Shown piece by piece: positions 7,414-16,901 of a stretch of DNA of 64,000 nucleotides. Made by a program: the position numbers and the translations under genes. The stretch is from Bermanella sp036960565. GTDB taxonomy: Bacteria > Pseudomonadota > Gammaproteobacteria > Pseudomonadales > Oceanobacteraceae. The notes under the pieces are model-generated. The model searched no databases. It had not been told where the DNA came from and saw only the letters and a list, made by a program, of their open reading frames with translations. The first letter of the stretch is position 1, and each line of letters starts with the position of its first letter. Location: NCBI GenBank assembly GCA_036960565.1, contig JBALXQ010000034.1:1-64000 (forward strand), in the 5' to 3' direction.

Positions 7414-7708
7414 AACCTTGCTCAGTTATGCGTTCAATAGTGGCTAAGGTTTCGCGGGTAAAAATTTCCCCATCCTTTGCAGCCACAACAAACAGAATAC
7501 TATTGTCGCTTGAGTAGGTGCTCTTAATAAACTCTCGCGCCATGCGATTAGGGTTATCTTCGTCATAGAACACCTTGTAGCTGTTGTTCATATACAGCTT
7601 ACTAACCCCATACCCTAAGGCGATCACCCCGAGCAGGCCAATCACACTTAAGAATATTCGGTACCTAACCAACCACACAGCAATACGATCATTCATAACA
7701 GTATCCAT
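7409..7708 (-). pseudogene. RND/MMPL-family exporter, N-terminal fragment
   Basis: 99 aa. The N-terminus has a cytoplasmic stretch, one membrane helix (FLSVIGLLGVIALGYGV) and the start of the first periplasmic domain (YDEDNPNRMAREFIKSTYSSDNSILFVV), as in RND-superfamily lipid/hydrophobe exporters of roughly 800 residues. About seven-eighths of the protein is missing: the frame stops four bases inside the inner edge of the transposon repeat. It is therefore a captured or truncated remnant, not a working transporter. Confidence 0.75.
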
Positions 7709-7719
7709 TTATAGCATCG

Positions 7720-7752
7720 CCACTTTCCTTAATCTACGCATAAGGAAAGTGG
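7720..7752. repeat. 12-bp-stem hairpin upstream of RND fragment
   Basis: CCACTTTCCTTA and TAAGGAAAGTGG pair perfectly around a 9-base loop. It lies just upstream of the minus-strand RND start; it may be an operator or a terminator of sequence once present to the right. Confidence 0.8.
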
Positions 7753-8297
7753 AATTATTAAGTTGTTGTTTAATTATTTTTACAGCTTTATTTCCTTACT
7801 ACATTTATCTCACGTTAATAAAGCACTGCATCACAGCACAATTAATTTATAGTGATGGGATGCTAGATTCTTTAAATACACTTTATTCTGGTTAGTTAGT
7901 ATCCTTATTAATTAATAGGCGTTATTGAAAAAATTGAAATAAGTATTAATTTTAGCGTGAATACCGTTTCTTAATATCCTTGTAAGTCAGGCCAAGCGAT
8001 TTGAAAAATAGTGTTTAATTCCGTGTTTATCTTGTGGGTTGTCACAAGCCCATTACGCAATATTTTATTAAAACTATATATTGAAAATAGATGCTGATTC
8101 GTCCCCTTGTTGAAACGCAAGAATTTTTAAGGTGTATTAACAATAGAGGTTGCCCACCACCTTAACCGTGCTTAAACGGACAATCGTGGTGCAAATGATG
8201 TTTCGGTTTTACAATGGCTCATTATAACTAATATATTGTAAACTTAGAGGGACATCCAGTGCGCCAAGCGAAGCTGGCGTAAGATCAAGGAACTTAG
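7753..8297. other. Non-coding gap inside the Tn3-family structure
   Basis: About 545 bp, AT-rich with no credible gene. The only structure I see is near its right end, where AACTTAGAGGGACAYCCA occurs at 8241-8258 and again at 8291-8308, separated by a small CGCCA/TGGCG hairpin. These belong to the edge of the Y1-transposase unit. Confidence 0.45.
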
Positions 8298-9607
8298 AGG
8301 GACACCCATTATAAAATACCAAATAAACTTAAAATAATTTAATTGTTAAACATAAATTTAAACGAGTTTTAGATTGATATTTTTATAAATAAAGAAAAAA
8401 TCGAAATAACCAACAGTTTAAAACTTGTTATTTCTGTTTTTTGCGCAGGGGTAAACACACAATTAAGTGCTTAGTGACTGCTTTGTGAATTTTTAAATAT
8501 AAAGCCAGAAGTGCTTCGAAGTTTTTAATGCCGGGTCGTCGTTTTCGTTTAAGCAGTGCAATGGCGGCGTCCATATTACTGGGTTTCCCTACCAAATCTT
8601 TAAAACTGCTTTCAAACGTAGTAGTCATTTTAATCCAGCTTTTTCCGTCTATGCCTAAGCGCTTTAGAATGGCAGGTTGGTGCCTATCAATGTAGCCTCG
8701 TTTGTCTTCCCGTATGACTCTTCCTGTTAGCTCGACCAATTCTAAATAGTCGGTGAGTTTAAAGGGTAGGCCTTGAGGCATGTTATTTCTGGGGTGGCCT
8801 GCAAACGGCATGAGTTTTTTAGTTTGTTGATTTGGGTGGTTGGGGACGTGAGCGATTTTTGCATTTTCTGCACGTTGTTTAATGGAGGTGTGGTCTGATT
8901 TTCCAGGGGTTTTGGCCATCTTAGCGCGCACTGGGTTTAAATCTACGTAAGCTAAGCAGGCGGCCAATGCTTTTTCATCTAATAGGGCTTGCGATTTAAA
9001 ACGGCCCTCCCAAAATCGGACTGTGCATCTGTCTTCATAATTGGCTTGTCGAGATATGGATTCGTTTAATCGGCCTATAAACCAACTAATGTCCATGAGG
9101 CGAAGCCGCCACTTTTCGACTATTTCAGTTAGTGTGCTAAGTTCGGCTTGAGTAAAATTAGGGTCGGTTAAGTAACGCTGGCTAAGGGCGTTGCCTTTAT
9201 AAAGCGTGTGCTAGCGGTTTATGACCTCATCGAATGTCCAATTATCTGCGGTTGCTTTGTTTATGTGTAAAACCACGTGGTAGTGGTTAGACATAATGGC
9301 GTAGGCGGCAATGTCTATGGCGAATACTCCTGCTTGTTTCAGTAGGGCTTCTTTTAACCATGCTCGGCGGTGTTCGTGATTTTGTTCGGTTGTAAAATCA
9401 AAACCACATAAAAAGGCTTTGCGCACGCAGCGTGACACACAATGGTAATAGGGTGTGGCTTCTAAAAAAATTTGTTGATCTCTTGGTTTGGTCATATCGC
9501 TATCCTTGCAATATTCTAAATTTTTTTATCTTAACGTGATGAAATTTGAATGCCATACGAATTGAGTATGGAATAAATTAACGGGATTATTTAGCATGGG
9601 TGTCCCT
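8298..9607 (-). mobile_element. Y1 (REP-associated) transposase unit
   Basis: AGGGACACCCAT at 8298-8309 and its reverse complement ATGGGTGTCCCT at 9596-9607 bracket the broken transposase gene. GGGTGTCC ends of this kind commonly flank Y1_Tnp genes. The left edge repeats the motif once more 50 bp outward. Confidence 0.6.
8428..9495 (-). pseudogene. REP-associated tyrosine transposase (Y1_Tnp), amber-interrupted
   Basis: One continuous 356-codon frame broken only by TAG at 9211-9213. The N-terminal part has the HUH motif (SNHYHVVLH); the C-terminal part has FWEGRFKSQALLDE and YVDLNPVRA, both typical of COG1943 transposases. Across the stop the sequence reads VINR-stop-HTLYKGN, where relatives have a Trp (RWHxLYKG), so TGG to TAG is the likely mutation. 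These proteins cut single-stranded REP-type hairpins; such a hairpin occurs at 13556. Confidence 0.85.
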
Positions 9608-9720
9608 GCAAATTGCCTTCTTTGCGCACGGCGAAAGACCTGACCCCTTATTCGTTCTTACGCAACCAACCCCCTTTCTGAAGAATACTCAACAAATAAC
9701 TTTAACAGCGTAAAGTCGAC

Positions 9721-12700
9721 TTATTTTAGCAAATGATGAAATTCTTCTATAGCCAGTTCAAAATCATATTCTTCAATAGCCGCTTCTATCTTGATCAAGA
9801 TACTCCGATATGGCTCAATAGGTTTAGCATCTAATAAATCAGATATGATTTGAACAGCACCTGTATCATCATCCTGTAACAAATCTTCAAGCTCTTTTAA
9901 TTTTACAGTATCGGGTGGTCTAAGTTCACTTTCTGTACCCTCAATAACTTTATCAGTTCGATTTGGCACTTCATCTAATACTGAAAGTCCTTCGATAACA
10001 GGGGCGAGCTGACTTTTAACACACTCAAGAAATACTTTAATTTCACTGTCCTCTAGAGTTTTATCACAGGCCTGCTCAAGATTAGCCGCAGCTTCCTGAA
10101 GTTCAGTTGCCCCCAGATTTCCGGCAACTCCTCGGAGGGTGTGAGCAACTCTTGTTGCAGCCGTTGCATCATCAGAGGCTTGGGCCTCAATAAATTGCTC
10201 AACAAAATCTGACTGACCTTTTCCAAACTTCTTAAGAAGCCGTCGGTAGAGTTTCTCGTTACCTTGGGTAATACTTAATCCAATGCTGGTATTGATGCCA
10301 ACAAGTTGAGGAAATTCAGCCTTCCCTTGTGGCTCTTTATTAGCCACTATAACGTCAATCAATATATCTTCTGATTCAGTTCCCTCGTATTTGACCCACT
10401 TAGACAATGTGATGAACATAGCATCTACATCGATAGGTTTGGCAACGTGGTCATTCATACCAGCCTCAAGTACCTTTTCTTTATCAGAGACCATGGCATT
10501 GGCGGTCATCGCAATCACTGGCAACTCAGCATATTTATCCTGCTTACGAATCTCCCTAGTTGCCTCATAACCATCCATCACCGGCATCTGACAATCCATC
10601 AAAACACCATCAAATCTGGTGGTCTTAAGTATATCCAAAGCTTTTTGTCCATCATTAACAACTGTAATCTTAAGGCCTTCTGATTCAAGTAACTCTACAG
10701 CTAAATCTTGATTCATTTCATTGTCTTCAACTAATAATAGATGTGCTCCTCTTAGCTTTCTTTTTGCTTCAAGTGTTTCTTCATTCACGTGGACTTTGCG
10801 AGAACAAGTGGTGACAGCATGTCCCTGCGACTTAAGAATAGAGTCCAACAATGTGGATGCGGAAACAGGCTTTGTCAGTATGCTACAAAGGTCAACGTCA
10901 ACAGATTGCTCTTTTGCTTCATCATACCCATAGGCAGTCAATAATATTATCTTTGGTGCACGTTCACCGAACTGCTCTTGAATAGCTCTTGTTGCATCAA
11001 TACCATTCATACTCGGCATTTTCCAATCCATAAAAATTAAATCATAAGGATTATGGCCGATATCTTTGTTAACTTTGTCGATGGCTATTGCACCAGAGGT
11101 AGAAATTTCAACAGTGATATTTAAACTCTCCAACATCGAGACTAATATTTCCCGAGCTGAGGCATTGTCATCAACAACTAATGCACGGATGTTTTCAGGT
11201 GATTTCAAATCTTCGTGTCGTTGTTGCTGTTCTTCGGTTTGCAAAGGCAATCGAACAGTAAACTGAAATTTACTCCCCACTCCGGCTTTAGACTCGACCC
11301 AAATATCACCACCCATCATTTCAGTCAGTTTCTTAGAAATGGTTAACCCCAGTCCAGTACCTCCGTATTTACGAGATGTTGAGCTATCCGCTTGACTAAA
11401 TGATTTAAATAACTTGGCTTGTTGTTCAAGCGTCATACCGATACCAGAGTCTTCAACACTAAAATGTAGCAAAACATCTGTTGGTGTACTTTCACGTGCA
11501 CCAACTCTGACGATCACTTCACCATCCTCAGTGAACTTGACCGAGTTACTACCAAGGTTAAGCAGAATTTGTCCCAGTCTTAAAGGATCACCCATCAACG
11601 CATTAGGCACGTTTGGAGGGATATCAAATAAAAGTTCAATACCTCGCTCTTCAACTTTAAAACCCAAAATATTGGACAAGTTGTCAAAAACATCATCTAA
11701 ATGAAATGGAACATTCTCTATGTCCATTTTCCCAGCTTCAATCTTCGAAAAATCTAGAATGTCATTGATGATTCCGAGCAAGTTCTCACCTGAACGATGT
11801 ACTTTATCAATATAGTTGTGTTGTTTTTTATCTAAGTCTGTTTTTAAGGCAAGTGAAGACATGCCAATAATGGCATTCATTGGTGTACGTATTTCATGAG
11901 ACATATTTGCTAAAAACTCACCTTTAGCTTGTGCTGCTGATTCAGCTATTTCTTTTGCTTCAGAAAGTTCACTTGAAACTTTATTGGACAAATTAACCAA
12001 TGCACGCATAACGCGAGATTGCGACCCAATATAGTAATTTGTCACGTCATTCTTTGTTTCACTTTGTTTTTTCTGATCGTAAGCTTCATCGGTAATAGAT
12101 TTTACGGAAATATTTTCACCTTCTGAAATGCCAACAACAGTCAAAGTACCATTCATCATTTCATAAGAATTACCGGTATCGTAGAACTCACCAAATGTGA
12201 AAAAACCAGCATTCGGAGCGATGTTAGCAAATTGTTTCAATTCTATCCCAACATCATCTCCTAGAAACCCGAGTCTTGCAGCGCATGAGTAAGAAAAAAT
12301 GGCATCCCATTTCTTATCTGAGAATGCTTTTGCACTTAACTTAGTTCCATTAAGAATCATGTCGACGTTGCCATAAGAAAATCTAACTTTGTCACCCTCT
12401 TTTATGTTTCCAGCTAGAACGGCATAGCCATCTTCTGTCATATCAGTAAAAGCTCGTGCTACATGTTCACCATTAGGACCTAATTTTATTAGAGGGAATT
12501 CTGAGTTTGCTTGTGGTAAAAAGTCGCCGACCTCTTTACCCAAATATTTGGTATATATGTCTCTGACGGTAAGATCATCTATGGTCTTAAGAATATTCCC
12601 CTCAGCACTGGTTACAGTCATGGTTTTACCAATAGGTTGCCAGTTAAGAAAATAATCGTTTTGTACCAATACATCTCCATTTATACTGACCGCTACAGCA

Positions 12701-13212
12701 CCACATTGAGATATTTCAGTATTATTAAAAATATAAGTTTGCTTGAAGGCGCCATCACCTGCTCGACCTCCAGCTATAACAATATCGGACATTTCAGGTC
12801 TAAGGTGCGTTAGGATATTTTCTCCATTTGTCCTCATACCATCACTAAACATAAGCATCAATTTAGTGTCAGAAGAGACACAACACTCGATTAAATCAGT
12901 TGCTATTTCTGATTCATTTTCACTAAAGCTGAAACCACCGATTAAGGTCGATTTTTCAAATAACGAAATCGAAAGAACTGGAATTAGAGGCACAAATTCA
13001 CTTTCTAGAATACTACCAGCAGATGTCGCTCCAACAAGAACCGCTTTAGGCAGGCACTCCCGAACAGCCTCTTGCAGGCGCTTAATAACACCAAGATCAA
13101 TGGATCCAGTAAACGCTTGAATCAAGACGTTCTCTGATTTTTCGAGATCTTCTGAATTAACTAATTTTCTTAAAGAGTCAATGGAGTCGAACTGTAGATT
13201 ATATGTTTTCAT
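9721..13212 (-). CDS. FIST-domain hybrid sensor histidine kinase
   Basis: 1163 aa. Order: FIST_N and FIST_C sensory domains (about 1-390), coiled linker, HisKA with phospho-His H439 (NMSHEIRTPMN), HATPase (DSGIGM and GGTGLGLTIS boxes), receiver 1 with D729 (FMDWKMP), receiver 2 with D873 (LMDCQMP), an HPt domain with H1024 (AHTLRGVAGNLGA) and an extra C-terminal helical tail of about 100 residues. No membrane segment is evident, so it should sense a cytoplasmic ligand; FIST domains are proposed to bind small molecules such as amino acids. All phosphorelay residues are present. No separate response regulator or output gene is adjacent. It lies inside the Tn3-family structure as an apparent passenger. 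Confidence 0.9.
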   Translation of the reverse strand: MKTYNLQFDSIDSLRKLVNSEDLEKSENVLIQAFTGSIDLGVIKRLQEAVRECLPKAVLVGATSAGSILESEFVPLIPVLSISLFEKSTLIGGFSFSENESEIATDLIECCVSSDTKLMLMFSDGMRTNGENILTHLRPEMSDIVIAGGRAGDGAFKQTYIFNNTEISQCGAVAVSINGDVLVQNDYFLNWQPIGKTMTVTSAEGNILKTIDDLTVRDIYTKYLGKEVGDFLPQANSEFPLIKLGPNGEHVARAFTDMTEDGYAVLAGNIKEGDKVRFSYGNVDMILNGTKLSAKAFSDKKWDAIFSYSCAARLGFLGDDVGIELKQFANIAPNAGFFTFGEFYDTGNSYEMMNGTLTVVGISEGENISVKSITDEAYDQKKQSETKNDVTNYYIGSQSRVMRALVNLSNKVSSELSEAKEIAESAAQAKGEFLANMSHEIRTPMNAIIGMSSLALKTDLDKKQHNYIDKVHRSGENLLGIINDILDFSKIEAGKMDIENVPFHLDDVFDNLSNILGFKVEERGIELLFDIPPNVPNALMGDPLRLGQILLNLGSNSVKFTEDGEVIVRVGARESTPTDVLLHFSVEDSGIGMTLEQQAKLFKSFSQADSSTSRKYGGTGLGLTISKKLTEMMGGDIWVESKAGVGSKFQFTVRLPLQTEEQQQRHEDLKSPENIRALVVDDNASAREILVSMLESLNITVEISTSGAIAIDKVNKDIGHNPYDLIFMDWKMPSMNGIDATRAIQEQFGERAPKIILLTAYGYDEAKEQSVDVDLCSILTKPVSASTLLDSILKSQGHAVTTCSRKVHVNEETLEAKRKLRGAHLLLVEDNEMNQDLAVELLESEGLKITVVNDGQKALDILKTTRFDGVLMDCQMPVMDGYEATREIRKQDKYAELPVIAMTANAMVSDKEKVLEAGMNDHVAKPIDVDAMFITLSKWVKYEGTESEDILIDVIVANKEPQGKAEFPQLVGINTSIGLSITQGNEKLYRRLLKKFGKGQSDFVEQFIEAQASDDATAATRVAHTLRGVAGNLGATELQEAAANLEQACDKTLEDSEIKVFLECVKSQLAPVIEGLSVLDEVPNRTDKVIEGTESELRPPDTVKLKELEDLLQDDDTGAVQIISDLLDAKPIEPYRSILIKIEAAIEEYDFELAIEEFHHLLK

Positions 13213-13632
13213 TTTAGTGTAAGTGAAATAGTGTAATCAGTTTAGTCATTAAACTGGACGGAAATGGCCACATTATGGATGCAACAACACTGAGGCTTCA
13301 CATAAGGCATCCAACAATCCATCTTGTCCAATAACGTTAAATAAAGTGAGGATGTTTACCTTTCACAAAATGAGATCTACAAAATTGTGTCATTTTTCTT
13401 CTACCATCAACTCTATCGTCCTTGTGGTATTTAATGTGGTTTATGTAGAACAGCACCACTAAGCTAGGACTATCGATATGCCACAAAAGCACTAACTAAA
13501 CTTTAGCACAATTTTAATTTTTTTCTCCCTGCGTTAAGGGTCACAACGCGCATGGGGTCAGGTCTTTCTCCGTGCGCACATGGAAAGACCTGACCAGAAT
13601 GGCACTGCATTAAGCCTAAAAACCACGTTATA
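13213..13632. other. Non-coding gap between kinase start and inner transposon end
   Basis: About 420 bp. Presumably contains the kinase promoter (minus strand), though no consensus could be fixed. The one clear structure is the REP-like hairpin at 13556-13595. Short frames through it are incidental. Confidence 0.5.
13556..13595. repeat. REP-like hairpin, 13-bp perfect stem
   Basis: GGTCAGGTCTTTC and GAAAGACCTGACC surround a 14-base loop containing TGCGCAC. The half-unit TGCGCACGGCGAAAGACCTGACC-like sequence recurs once at 9623-9645 beside the Y1 transposase unit. REP-associated transposases act on hairpins of this sort, so the two features are probably related. Confidence 0.8.
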
Positions 13633-13715
13633 GGGGTACTAGGGTTTTTCCCTCCAAATATTGCACCCCCCCTTGAACCCTTTATGTTATCTAGCCTGTA
13701 GGGCATGTCTACTTT
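13633..13715 (+). repeat. Inner left terminal inverted repeat (83 bp)
   Basis: Aligned without gaps to the reverse complement of 16772-16854, 73 of 83 positions agree. The first 33 bp (GGGGTACTAG to TATTGCA) are nearly perfect and the inner 50 bp are weaker, ending at ATGTCTACTTT. Confidence 0.85.
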
Positions 13716-13763
13716 CTATAGCTACCTAAAGACTGTATTTTAAGCCCCTTTTGAGGGCCGAAC

Positions 13764-16700
13764 ATGTCAAAGCGAATCAATATTCTGAATGACCCGGAAG
13801 TCCGGGATTTATACAGTGTTCCGTCATTTGCAGTCGAGCAAAAGCGCTTCTTTTTCATCCTTAATGACAATGAAAAGCAACAAATAAACCAGTTGAAAGA
13901 GCGTAAATACCGGTGTGCAGCTATTGCATTACTCGGTTACTTTAAAAGTAAACCAGTACAGTTGACGCCTTCTTTTACCAGTATATATGAGGATCTGAAG
14001 TATATTGCCAATAGCTATTATCCCGGTTTTAATGTCCCTCGATTCAGTATTAAGCCAGATCAAAGATCACGTCTATATAAAAAAGTGCTCGAACTTACTA
14101 GTTATTCACCATGGCGTGGACATATTCATGATCAGGAGCTTAACCAGTACTTACGAAAATGTGCACATAGTTGGCTGAATTCACGCTCTTTATTCGATAC
14201 TGCAATTGAATATTTATCAAACCAAAAGATAGTGATTCCTGCCTACAGCACCCTGCAAAAGATCATCAGTAATGTTGTTAATGAAGAACAAAATCGCCTC
14301 ATCGATCAAGTGAATCAGGCAACGTCTCAGGATTTAAAGCTTGCGATATCGAATATGGTGAACAGTGATGGAATTTTAACTCTACGCCAACTTCGCCAAT
14401 CGGCCAAAAACTTCACAGGTACCGAGTTGGACAAAGAACTTGCAGTACATCGTCACCTCGAACCCTTGATGTCAGAAGTGAATGTCGTTCTGGATTTACT
14501 GGCTTTGTCACAAAAAAACCAGTTACACTTTACTGAGCGAGTGGACTATTACGGTGCCAAGCTCAAGCGACAGTCTGAAGTTAATCAACGGCTGTATTTG
14601 CTGTGCTATTTAAAATCTCGGTGGCAACAGGCACTAGAACGTATTACTGAAGGTTTTGTCTATCACGTCAAACAGGCCAAACAAAAAGCCAAAGCTTATG
14701 CTCAGGAGGTGGTCTATCAAGACTGGCAGAAAGCCGCTAAAAATGTCAGTAAAGCGGCTGAGGTTCTACATCTGTTCATTGACGATAGCGTTGATCAACA
14801 ACAATCTTTTGGTGAGGTTAGAAAGCAAGCCCTGAAATTGCTTGCCGCACAAGAACTGGAATCCGTTTGCCTATTTATGAACGAACAGAAACGTTCTGTC
14901 GATGAGGCGATATGGCAATATTACGATCAGCGGAAAAGCTTTCGCACAGGTTTGCTGCGAAAGTTGTTTCTGTGTCTACGCTTTGCTGGGAGTGCACGTA
15001 GTTCTCGGTTGGCCTCAGTGCTAGGTCAAACTCGGCATGACTTCTTAACCAGTCGTACATTATCAATGGCAGCCATGGATGCGCAACTACCGTCGAAGAA
15101 TCAACTACCGTTTCTGCTGAATGAGAGTGACGCGATTAAGTCAGATCGTTATGAATGGTATCTCTATCTACAGGTCCCAGGTCGTTTGAATGGCCAATTG
15201 ACCTTGCCTGATGTCATTAAATACCGGGCCCTGGATGCGGACCTGGTCTGTCCCCAACGTTGGCGAAAGGAAAAGGACCAGCTGCTTAAACAAACCCAGC
15301 TACCCAAATTAACCACTGAACCGTATCAGTTAATTGAGCGGACGGCTTTGGAACTTGATAGCCGGTTAAATGCAGTCAGTGACTATCTTGAGCAGGCTGA
15401 TAACCGCAATATCATCTTGCGTAATCCCAAGGGTAAATACCTCTGGCGCTTACCCAAGGCCAGTAAAGCGCACATGGTCAACAACCCGTTCTTCCAGCAG
15501 ATGCCGACAACCGGTGTGGCAGACATGCTGCGTATAGTTGACCGTGATACAGGGTTCATTGACTGCTTTGAACACGTACTAGGTGCACAATTTAGGAGCC
15601 GAGCGCATGAATATGACCTACTGGCTATCCTGGTGGGTAATGCAACAAATCAGGGTATTTATGGCATTTCACAGATCTCTGATCGTACCTACAATCAGCT
15701 CAGTACCATCCAGGCGAATCATTTGCGGCTTGAAACCCTGAATGCTGCCAATGATTGCATCAATAACGCAACAGCCAAGCTGAAGATCTTCAAACACTAC
15801 AATATTCAGGAGGATATAATTCACGCCAGTACTGACGGACAGAAGTTTGAAGCCCGTCGGGAAACCTTTAAAACACGTTATTCATCAAAATACTTCGGTA
15901 CACAGAAAGGCGTATCAGCGATGAGCCTAATTGCCAATCATGCTGCCATTAATGCTCGAGTTATCGGATCTAATGAACATGAATCCCATTACATTTTCGA
16001 CTTACTGATGAACAACAGCTCGGAGATTATCCCTGATGTACTTTCCACCGATACCCATGGGGTAAACCACGTGAACTTTGCCTTGTTGGATCTATTTGGT
16101 TACCAATTTGCACCGCGCTATGCCCGGGTAGGAAAAGTGATCAATGAGATGTTCGATATTACAGAAGACAAGCACCAACATGTTCAATTACGCTTGAAAA
16201 AGCCCATCAACACCAAACGTATCACGCAGCACTGGGACACAATCCAACGGATTGCGGTCTCTCTCAAAGAACGCAAAACCACCCAGGCAACACTGGTAAG
16301 AAAACTCTCAGGCTACAAAAAAAATCACCCATTACTGGAAGCACTTACCGAGTACAATCGTATGGTGAAGGCCAGTTATCTGTTGAGCTACATTGATGAT
16401 GCCAGTCTGCGTAACTACGTTCAACGCGCGTTGAACCGAGGTGAAGCCTATCACCAGCTACGCCGGGCAATCAGCAATGTTAATGGGGATCAGTTCAGGG
16501 GGAGTTCTGATGAGGAAATATTACTCTGGAACGAATCTGCCCGCCTAACGACCAATGCAATTATCTACTTCAACTCATCCATACTTAGTCGCTTGCTCTC
16601 CAGCTTTGAACACCAGAAAGATGATGAAAAGATAACAATTGTAAAACAGGCTTCACCTGTAGCCTGGTACAACATCAACCTGAAAGGGACTTACCTCTTT

Positions 16701-16778
16701 GAATTGAGTGAAAAGCTACCGGATTTAGAGGAAATGATGCGGTCAATTGAGGGGTATTTACCTGCTCACGAAAAGTAG
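13764..16778 (+). CDS. tnpA: Tn3-family transposase TnpA
   Basis: 1004 aa, the usual length of Tn3-family TnpA, and intact. The RNase H-like catalytic triad is visible: D691 (STDGQKF), D763 (STDTHGVNH) and E894 (NRGEAYHQLRRAI), with spacings of 72 and 131 as in the family. The conserved WNESARLTTNAIIYFN block follows. It binds the terminal repeats and performs replicative transposition. The start is ATG 13764; the stop lies inside the right inverted repeat. Confidence 0.95.
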   Translation: MSKRINILNDPEVRDLYSVPSFAVEQKRFFFILNDNEKQQINQLKERKYRCAAIALLGYFKSKPVQLTPSFTSIYEDLKYIANSYYPGFNVPRFSIKPDQRSRLYKKVLELTSYSPWRGHIHDQELNQYLRKCAHSWLNSRSLFDTAIEYLSNQKIVIPAYSTLQKIISNVVNEEQNRLIDQVNQATSQDLKLAISNMVNSDGILTLRQLRQSAKNFTGTELDKELAVHRHLEPLMSEVNVVLDLLALSQKNQLHFTERVDYYGAKLKRQSEVNQRLYLLCYLKSRWQQALERITEGFVYHVKQAKQKAKAYAQEVVYQDWQKAAKNVSKAAEVLHLFIDDSVDQQQSFGEVRKQALKLLAAQELESVCLFMNEQKRSVDEAIWQYYDQRKSFRTGLLRKLFLCLRFAGSARSSRLASVLGQTRHDFLTSRTLSMAAMDAQLPSKNQLPFLLNESDAIKSDRYEWYLYLQVPGRLNGQLTLPDVIKYRALDADLVCPQRWRKEKDQLLKQTQLPKLTTEPYQLIERTALELDSRLNAVSDYLEQADNRNIILRNPKGKYLWRLPKASKAHMVNNPFFQQMPTTGVADMLRIVDRDTGFIDCFEHVLGAQFRSRAHEYDLLAILVGNATNQGIYGISQISDRTYNQLSTIQANHLRLETLNAANDCINNATAKLKIFKHYNIQEDIIHASTDGQKFEARRETFKTRYSSKYFGTQKGVSAMSLIANHAAINARVIGSNEHESHYIFDLLMNNSSEIIPDVLSTDTHGVNHVNFALLDLFGYQFAPRYARVGKVINEMFDITEDKHQHVQLRLKKPINTKRITQHWDTIQRIAVSLKERKTTQATLVRKLSGYKKNHPLLEALTEYNRMVKASYLLSYIDDASLRNYVQRALNRGEAYHQLRRAISNVNGDQFRGSSDEEILLWNESARLTTNAIIYFNSSILSRLLSSFEHQKDDEKITIVKQASPVAWYNINLKGTYLFELSEKLPDLEEMMRSIEGYLPAHEK

Positions 16779-16854
16779 ACATCCTCTACAGGGTAGATAA
16801 CCTAACGGATTCAAGGGTGATTGCAATATTTGGAGGGGAAAACCCTAGTACCCC
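16772..16854 (-). repeat. Right terminal inverted repeat
   Basis: Partner of both left repeats: identical over 39 bp to 7375-7413 and 73/83 to 13633-13715. The inner seven bases overlap the last codons and stop of tnpA. Confidence 0.85.
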
Positions 16855-16859
16855 TATAA
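16855..16859 (+). repeat. Candidate target-site duplication, right copy (TATAA)
   Basis: Directly follows the terminal CCCC of the right repeat and equals the five bases before 7375. Confidence 0.65.
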
Positions 16860-16901
16860 GTGTCATTTATTAAATTAGCTTAATACTTACTGGGAGTACT
16901 T

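Larger units (their letters stand above)
7375..16854 (+). mobile_element. Tn3-family composite element with passenger genes
   Basis: A 39-bp repeat at 7375-7413 is identical to the reverse complement of 16816-16854, and TATAA flanks both. Between them lie an RND exporter fragment, a broken REP-associated transposase with its own ends, a FIST hybrid kinase and a complete Tn3-type tnpA. A third copy of the repeat at 13633 faces the same way as the left one, so two left ends can pair with one right end. The inner pair lacks a matching duplication (TTATA against TATAA), which favours the whole 9.5 kb having moved last. No resolvase or res site was recognised. Confidence 0.7.
13633..16854 (+). mobile_element. 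Minimal Tn3-family unit (tnpA only)
   Basis: A 3.2-kb unit of two 83-bp inverted repeats around one transposase gene, with no resolvase. Its flanks, TTATA on the left and TATAA on the right, are inverted rather than directly repeated, so there is no target duplication for this pair of ends. Confidence 0.75.

Noticed and set aside
7269..7517. 82-codon frame across the left transposon end
   Set aside because: It overlaps the inverted repeat and the antisense of the RND fragment, with no motif or ribosome site.
13628..16859. Target duplication for the inner 3.2-kb Tn3 unit
   Set aside because: The flanks TTATA and TATAA are inverted relative to each other, not direct repeats, so they do not support insertion of the inner unit alone.
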